Part shown: positions 16,378 through 19,844 of the stretch, one piece after another | Layout of the letters: each line of letters begins with the position of its first letter | Numbering within the stretch: the first letter of the stretch is position 1 | DNA from: an uncultured Spongiibacteraceae bacterium | GTDB lineage: Bacteria > Pseudomonadota > Gammaproteobacteria > Pseudomonadales > CAMLJR01 | Assembly (NCBI GenBank): GCA_946480345.1 | Contig: CAMLJR010000042.1 | Coordinates: 1-19,844 of the forward strand | Length of the DNA: 19,844 nucleotides | Reading direction: 5' to 3' | The notes under the pieces: model-generated | Seen by the model: the letters and a program-made list of their open reading frames with translations, nothing else | The model's database searches: none | Told to the model about the DNA's origin: nothing | Position numbers and translations under genes: made by a program

Positions 16378-17754
16378 TCAAAACGTGGCGGACCATAACC
16401 GCACAACGCCGGCAATTAGAATCAGCATAATCGCAGGCGGCGCAATATACCGCAGAGCAAAACGCCAGCACCAAAACAAGCGGGGGCGCTCGGTATGCAG
16501 CTCGTCGCGAATGGTTTCGCGACGCATACGCCAACCGACCAGAATCGCCATCGCGAGTGCACTCACGGGTAATAGAACATCGGCGCTGAGCCAGTCGATC
16601 CATGCGAAAAGACTTTTGCCGCCTGGTCGCCAGTCTGGCCATACGCTGAACGAGCCGATGCTCAACAACCCTACCAGCCAAACTACCGCAATCAATGCCA
16701 AGGCTGCGCGCGGCCTGGACCAGCGTTTGGCCTGCACCAGCCACGCTGTCGCCGGTTCGAGTAATGCCACCGCCGAACCCAGCGCTGCGAGCAGCACCAT
16801 CACAAAAAACGCGACCCCAATCACCGCGCCATAAGGCAAATTACCGAAGATATAAGGCAGCGTGACAAACATCAGGCCGGGGCCAAAACTCGGCTCGACC
16901 CGATGTGCAAACACGAGCGGAAAAATGGCGAGCCCCGCGAGCAGAGCTACGCCAACATTGATCAACACAACGGTGCTGAGCGAGCGCAGCAGCGAACGAC
17001 GCTCGGGGGCATAAGCACCGAAACTCACCATCGCCGCCATACCAATACCGAGCGAAAAGAATGCTTGCCCCAATGCCGCGAGCGCTGCATCGCTACTCCA
17101 CTCATCGGTCCGTAACGCGAACATGAAACGTACCGCTGCCGGCATATCGCCCATCCGCAACGCGGTCAGCACCATAAATAGCAGCAATATCAACAGTAGC
17201 GGCGCGAGCACCGCGAACAATATGCCGAGCCCGCGCGTCACGCCCCGCGCAACGACAATCCACACCACGAATAAGAACAGCGCGTGCAAGCCGGCTTGAT
17301 GCCATCCATCGGCGAGCAGCAAACCAAATAATTCACCGATCTGCCGTGCGCTCGCCGCTGAAAAATCGCCGTTGTATACCCAGCTGCTGTACGTCAATAA
17401 CCAACCGCCAATCACGCTGAGATACGACAGCACCAGCAACGCGGCGATGCAGGAAATACCGCCCACCCAGCGCCAATGACGGCTTAACGCCGATTCGAGC
17501 GCAATCGAAGCGATCGCGTGCATCGGATCGCCCCGACCGCGCGAGCCGATAACTATCTCCGCGACCAATACCGGCGTGGCAACCAGTGCGATGCACAATA
17601 AATACATCAACACAAAACCTGCGCCGCCATGTACACCGGCGAGATATGCGAATTTCCATAAACTGCCGAGGCCGATCGTCGCGCCGATCGCAGCGGTAAT
17701 GAATGTCCACTGGCTGGTCCAACCGCCGTGAACGGATGATCGGGCTAAAGGCAC
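16378..17754 (-). CDS. Sodium-dependent transporter, neurotransmitter:sodium symporter (NSS/SNF) family
   Basis: Inner-membrane secondary transporter with a LeuT-like fold, about 11-12 hydrophobic segments, 458 aa. TM1 carries AAIGATIGLGSLWKFAY where LeuT-type proteins have AGNAVGLGNxxRFP. GTG 17754 is preferred over TTG 17760: the only ribosome site, GGAG (17764-17761), would touch the TTG but is six bases from the GTG. Substrate is probably an amino acid or related amine but cannot be told. TM1 lacks the Asn used in LeuT's sodium site 1 (Ser instead) and the RFP motif reads KFA. Upstream of ratA, divergent from smpB. Confidence 0.88.
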   Translation of the reverse strand: MPLARSSVHGGWTSQWTFITAAIGATIGLGSLWKFAYLAGVHGGAGFVLMYLLCIALVATPVLVAEIVIGSRGRGDPMHAIASIALESALSRHWRWVGGISCIAALLVLSYLSVIGGWLLTYSSWVYNGDFSAASARQIGELFGLLLADGWHQAGLHALFLFVVWIVVARGVTRGLGILFAVLAPLLLILLLFMVLTALRMGDMPAAVRFMFALRTDEWSSDAALAALGQAFFSLGIGMAAMVSFGAYAPERRSLLRSLSTVVLINVGVALLAGLAIFPLVFAHRVEPSFGPGLMFVTLPYIFGNLPYGAVIGVAFFVMVLLAALGSAVALLEPATAWLVQAKRWSRPRAALALIAVVWLVGLLSIGSFSVWPDWRPGGKSLFAWIDWLSADVLLPVSALAMAILVGWRMRRETIRDELHTERPRLFWCWRFALRYIAPPAIMLILIAGVVRLWSATF

Positions 17755-17791
17755 GTGCAACTCCGAATATTTTTTTAGGTGTAATTCTTCA

Positions 17792-17820
17792 TCGCCAAGC
17801 GTGGACGCGATCTCTATAAT
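17792..17820 (+). promoter_or_regulatory. Predicted smpB promoter with an almost absent leader
   Basis: TCGCCA (17792-17797, 4/6) and a perfect TATAAT (17815-17820), 17 bp apart. The expected start site (17826-17829) is at or within three bases of the smpB ATG (17829), so the mRNA would be leaderless or nearly so. Confidence 0.55.
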
Positions 17821-17828
17821 GCGCCGCC

Positions 17829-18299
17829 ATGGCTAAAAACCCTCAGCAAAACAATACCATCGCGCAGAACAAAAAAGCGCGCTTCGATTATCACCTTGAG
17901 GAAAAATTCGAGGCGGGCCTCGCTTTGCAGGGCTGGGAAGTAAAAAGCCTGCGCGCGGGCAAAGCGCAAATCACCGATGCGTATGTATTGCTAAAAAATA
18001 ACGAAGCATGGCTAATCGGCGCATTGATTACTCCGCTCCAGACCGTATCGACGCATTACGTGGTCGATCCGACGCGCACACGCAAATTGCTATTAAGCAA
18101 ACGCGAGCTGAATAGATTAATCGGAAGCACGCAACAAAAAGGCTACACCTGCATCTGTTTATCGCTGTATTGGAAAGGCCATTTGATTAAAGCCGAAATT
18201 GCGTTGGCAAAAGGCAAACAATTACACGATAAACGCGAAACCGAAAAAGACCGCGATTGGGCTCGCGAAAAACAACGCATCGTTCGCCACGAAAATTGA
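17829..18299 (+). CDS. smpB: tmRNA-binding protein SmpB
   Basis: Binds tmRNA and delivers it to stalled ribosomes in trans-translation. 156 aa (E. coli 160). The OB-fold core holds [26 protein letters not shown] (about 17-42) and the usual [10 protein letters not shown]; the C-terminal tail [17 protein letters not shown], which enters the mRNA channel, is complete. No Shine-Dalgarno sequence precedes the ATG. Its RNA partner ssrA lies about 250 nt downstream on the same strand. Confidence 0.98.
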   Translation: MAKNPQQNNTIAQNKKARFDYHLEEKFEAGLALQGWEVKSLRAGKAQITDAYVLLKNNEAWLIGALITPLQTVSTHYVVDPTRTRKLLLSKRELNRLIGSTQQKGYTCICLSLYWKGHLIKAEIALAKGKQLHDKRETEKDRDWAREKQRIVRHEN

Positions 18300-18426
18300 T
18301 GCGCATCCAAAAAGCCCGGTAAATCCAGTGTTTTTACAATCGCAAAAATTAATAGGCAACGCGTTTAGATAAACATCCTCTAAACAAGTAGTTGAAAACG
18401 AGTGACGCTGTGCCCATATTAGACAC

Positions 18427-18505
18427 AGGTATCTAACGATACCTACTCACTCTCTCCCAGGCGGAGAGAAAGGGGATGCGGGATCGCGCAACACGCCCGC
18501 ATCCC
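18427..18505. repeat. Cluster of three stem-loops in the smpB-ssrA gap
   Basis: AGGTAT/ATACCT (18427-18432, 18439-18444), CTCTCC/GGAGAG (18452-18457, 18463-18468) and a perfect 10-bp GGGATGCGGG/CCCGCATCCC (18473-18482, 18496-18505). None has a T-run. The last two resemble a dispersed palindromic element also seen at 691-715. They may act as smpB 3'-end structures or simply be repeat copies. Confidence 0.55.
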
Positions 18506-18549
18506 TGGTTCAACACTGAAATGAATGTGTTAGAGTGCGCAGCGAATTC

Positions 18550-18901
18550 GGGGGCGATCTGGATTCGACGTTGGTAACAAAGTCTGAGGTGCATGTCGTG
18601 ATGGCAGCGAATCACGTAAATCCAAAGCTGTAAATCAATAGTCGCAAACGACGAAACGTACGCTCTCGCAGCCTAAGGGCTGCTTGCAGTTGGTGATTGA
18701 CGTCAGATAGAGAAACCAACTGTCATTTGATCTGGCTCGCAGAAAGGTCCGCCCGGTGCCGATCTGCTAAAACCTACGGGATCGCGCTTCACGTCCTGCC
18801 CGTTGGGCTGTAAAGCGTTAAATCAATTAACGGAACCTAAACATGTAGAGCCAATGACAGCGAACTAGCGGACGGGGGTTCAACTCCCCCCGCCTCCACC
18901 A
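18550..18901 (+). ncRNA. ssrA: Transfer-messenger RNA (tmRNA), tag ANDETYALAA
   Basis: One-piece tmRNA of 352 nt that rescues stalled ribosomes and tags their products for proteolysis. The 5' end GGGGGCG pairs with CGCCTCC before the encoded ACCA 3' end (one G-U pair, as in E. coli). The conserved CTGGATTCGAC follows, and the T-arm GGGGGTTCAACTCCCCC is intact. The resume region TAGTCGCAAACGACGAAACG translates from GCA at 18644 as A-N-D-E-T-Y-A-L-A-A, then TAA (18674-18676); with the alanine carried by tmRNA the tag is AANDETYALAA. The tag ends in LAA, the known ClpXP/ClpAP degron. The short gap before it has only weak promoter-like sequence. Confidence 0.97.
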
Positions 18902-18915
18902 AATAAAGTGAAGTT

Positions 18916-18954
18916 AAAAAAACAAAGGGCTGCAATTTGCAGCCCTTTGTTTTT
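18916..18954 (+). terminator. Strong, probably bidirectional terminator after ssrA
   Basis: CAAAGGGCTGC (18923-18933) / GCAGCCCTTTG (18939-18949), loop AATTT, flanked by an A-run and TTTTT; with the flanks the stem reaches 16 bp. It ends the tmRNA transcript and could stop minus-strand reading from the right as well. Confidence 0.9.
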
Positions 18955-18957
18955 GTC

Positions 18958-19080
18958 CACGCTCCGTCCATCTAATCTAACCAGCATCTGAACATCGCTC
19001 GCTTCAGCCTGCTTGATAAGTTTTTCCGCATCGCCGGATAACAACCATGCACTAATCCAAAATTTCGTACTGATTTGCAA
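18958..19080 (-). pseudogene. Possible coding remnant downstream of ssrA
   Basis: On the minus strand, from about 19080 to the ssrA terminator, the frame reads STKFWISAWLLSGDAEKLIK and then QAEASDVQMLVRLDG, which looks protein-like. It has only a TTG to start, then runs into the terminator and tmRNA, so it cannot be an intact gene. It may be a fragment left by insertion or deletion next to ssrA, or chance. I do not recognise the family. Confidence 0.25.
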
Positions 19081-19100
19081 CGGGGTGACAGTTGCAAATC
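19072..19100. repeat. 10-bp inverted repeat in the ssrA-right gene gap
   Basis: GATTTGCAAC (19072-19081) and GTTGCAAATC (19091-19100), perfect arms with a 9-nt spacer. No T-run follows. The shape suits an operator for a dimeric regulator or the scar of a mobile element. The remainder of 18955-19217 shows a stray TATAAA near 19138 and no gene I can support. Confidence 0.5.
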
Positions 19101-19217
19101 GGCGAAAGGACGGAATTAGAACGCATGTGCCGGCGCTATAAAACTACGGCTTTTTTATTGATCCTAACGACACAGATGCTGCGTGTTTACAACTTAGCTA
19201 TCAGACATTGCTCCGCA

Positions 19218-19844
19218 TCACTGCGGAGTGAAATCGAAAGACGCACTGCCATCAGCTGTTTGATACGAGCTTGAATAAAAACTGATAGCGCCCGCTGTTG
19301 TCACCAAATAGCGCTCGTGCGATGTATCTCTCAATGCGTTGTTTGGTTCGTAGATCTTCTCAATCGTATGAAAAATGACGCTCGTCGAATTATGTTCCTC
19401 GATGACGTAAGTTTTCACCGCAGTGTTTACGATGACGGCTTTCGTTTGATCTTGGTACGTCGTGGATTGCAACAACGTTCCAGTATCACCCACATAGCCG
19501 GTTGTCGGCAGCGGCGACGACGAAGTCACTACCGTGTAACTGCCATCATCATTATCGATCTCGCCGAGTGGCAAATAATTGGACGTCGAGTACGTGGTGA
19601 CGTGACCGGACAATGGAATAACGTTGCCGCCGACCGTAATACTTCCCGCCACTGTAACGGTATTCGCCAACGCGTTCTGCCCCTCAAACATCGCAGCAAA
19701 TGTCGGACTCGATGTTTGCGTTGCTGTACCCGATACCGGATGGCCGGCCGCGGTACCGGTGACTTGGAGAGAAACGTGATAGCCATTCTGGATCAAATCG
19801 GCATATCCCTGGGCAATTTGCGTGGATGGATTGTTGGCTGTGCC
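19218..19844 (-). CDS. Hypothetical Thr/Ser-rich protein, C-terminal part (cut by window edge)
   Basis: 208 residues are visible, from GTANNPSTQIAQGYADLIQN at the right edge to the stop TGA at 19218-19220; the start lies outside the window. Composition is rich in Thr, Ser, Val and Gly with no cysteine and no membrane segment, and short beta-strand-like stretches such as TVTVAGSITVGGNVIPLSGHV suggest a secreted or surface beta-rich protein. I do not recognise the family. A hairpin CTCCGC/GCGGAG (19211-19228) overlaps the stop. Codon use looks ordinary. Confidence 0.6.
   Translation of the reverse strand, partial: GTANNPSTQIAQGYADLIQNGYHVSLQVTGTAAGHPVSGTATQTSSPTFAAMFEGQNALANTVTVAGSITVGGNVIPLSGHVTTYSTSNYLPLGEIDNDDGSYTVVTSSSPLPTTGYVGDTGTLLQSTTYQDQTKAVIVNTAVKTYVIEEHNSTSVIFHTIEKIYEPNNALRDTSHERYLVTTAGAISFYSSSYQTADGSASFDFTPQ

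Noticed and set aside
18433..18615. 60-codon minus-strand frame across the tmRNA 5' end
   Set aside because: Overlaps the intergenic hairpins and ssrA; reflects the repeat element and not a gene.

Overview
The window is a chromosomal core region of a gammaproteobacterium. The gene order smpB / ratA-rnfH / bamE / fur / recN / hrcA-grpE-dnaK-dnaJ-dapB / carA-carB resembles the arrangement I recall from Xanthomonadales and related deep-branching Gammaproteobacteria. Carrying hrcA in front of grpE-dnaK-dnaJ also fits that group and not the enterics. I cannot name a genus from the sequence alone. Almost every gene is a recognisable housekeeping gene with intact active-site motifs. I found no tRNA, rRNA, CRISPR array, transposase, toxin-antitoxin pair or obvious defence system.

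Left part (1-5300). carB (5' part only, cut by the window edge) and carA lie on the minus strand. A 389-bp regulatory gap separates carA from a corA-type Mg/Co transporter on the plus strand. It holds a good sigma70-like promoter, short direct repeats and a strong terminator-like hairpin placed in the carA leader. Next come an HD-GYP phosphodiesterase (minus) and a small PPOX-fold flavin or deazaflavin protein (plus). These three genes lie between dapB and carAB.

Middle (5300-12800). On the minus strand runs the heat-shock block hrcA-grpE-dnaK-dnaJ, followed closely by dapB. A sigma32-like promoter can be read in front of hrcA; no CIRCE operator is visible. The dnaK-dnaJ gap contains a 14-bp perfect inverted repeat. 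Upstream of hrcA, in the same orientation, is a DinF-type MATE exporter.

Right part (12800-19844). recN (plus) diverges from dinF, and the shared gap carries a LexA-box-like sequence over the recN -10. recN converges on fur across a terminator and a short tandem repeat. fur diverges from bamE. The pair ratA-rnfH (4-bp overlap) converges on bamE. Upstream of ratA is an NSS-family sodium symporter, divergent from smpB. smpB is followed by ssrA (tmRNA, encoding tag ANDETYALAA), so the SmpB protein and its RNA partner are adjacent. Beyond the ssrA terminator the content changes: a 10-bp inverted repeat, a possible gene remnant, and the C-terminal part of an unrecognised, Thr/Ser-rich, probably surface or secreted protein. 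This is the only stretch that looks accessory, and the 3' end of ssrA is a classic integration site.

I do not see a clear new multi-gene system. The most promising undescribed signals are regulatory: the carAB leader hairpin, the dnaK-dnaJ intergenic hairpin, the near-leaderless smpB promoter, the SOS-box gap shared by recN and dinF, and a hairpin-forming intergenic element that seems to recur three times.
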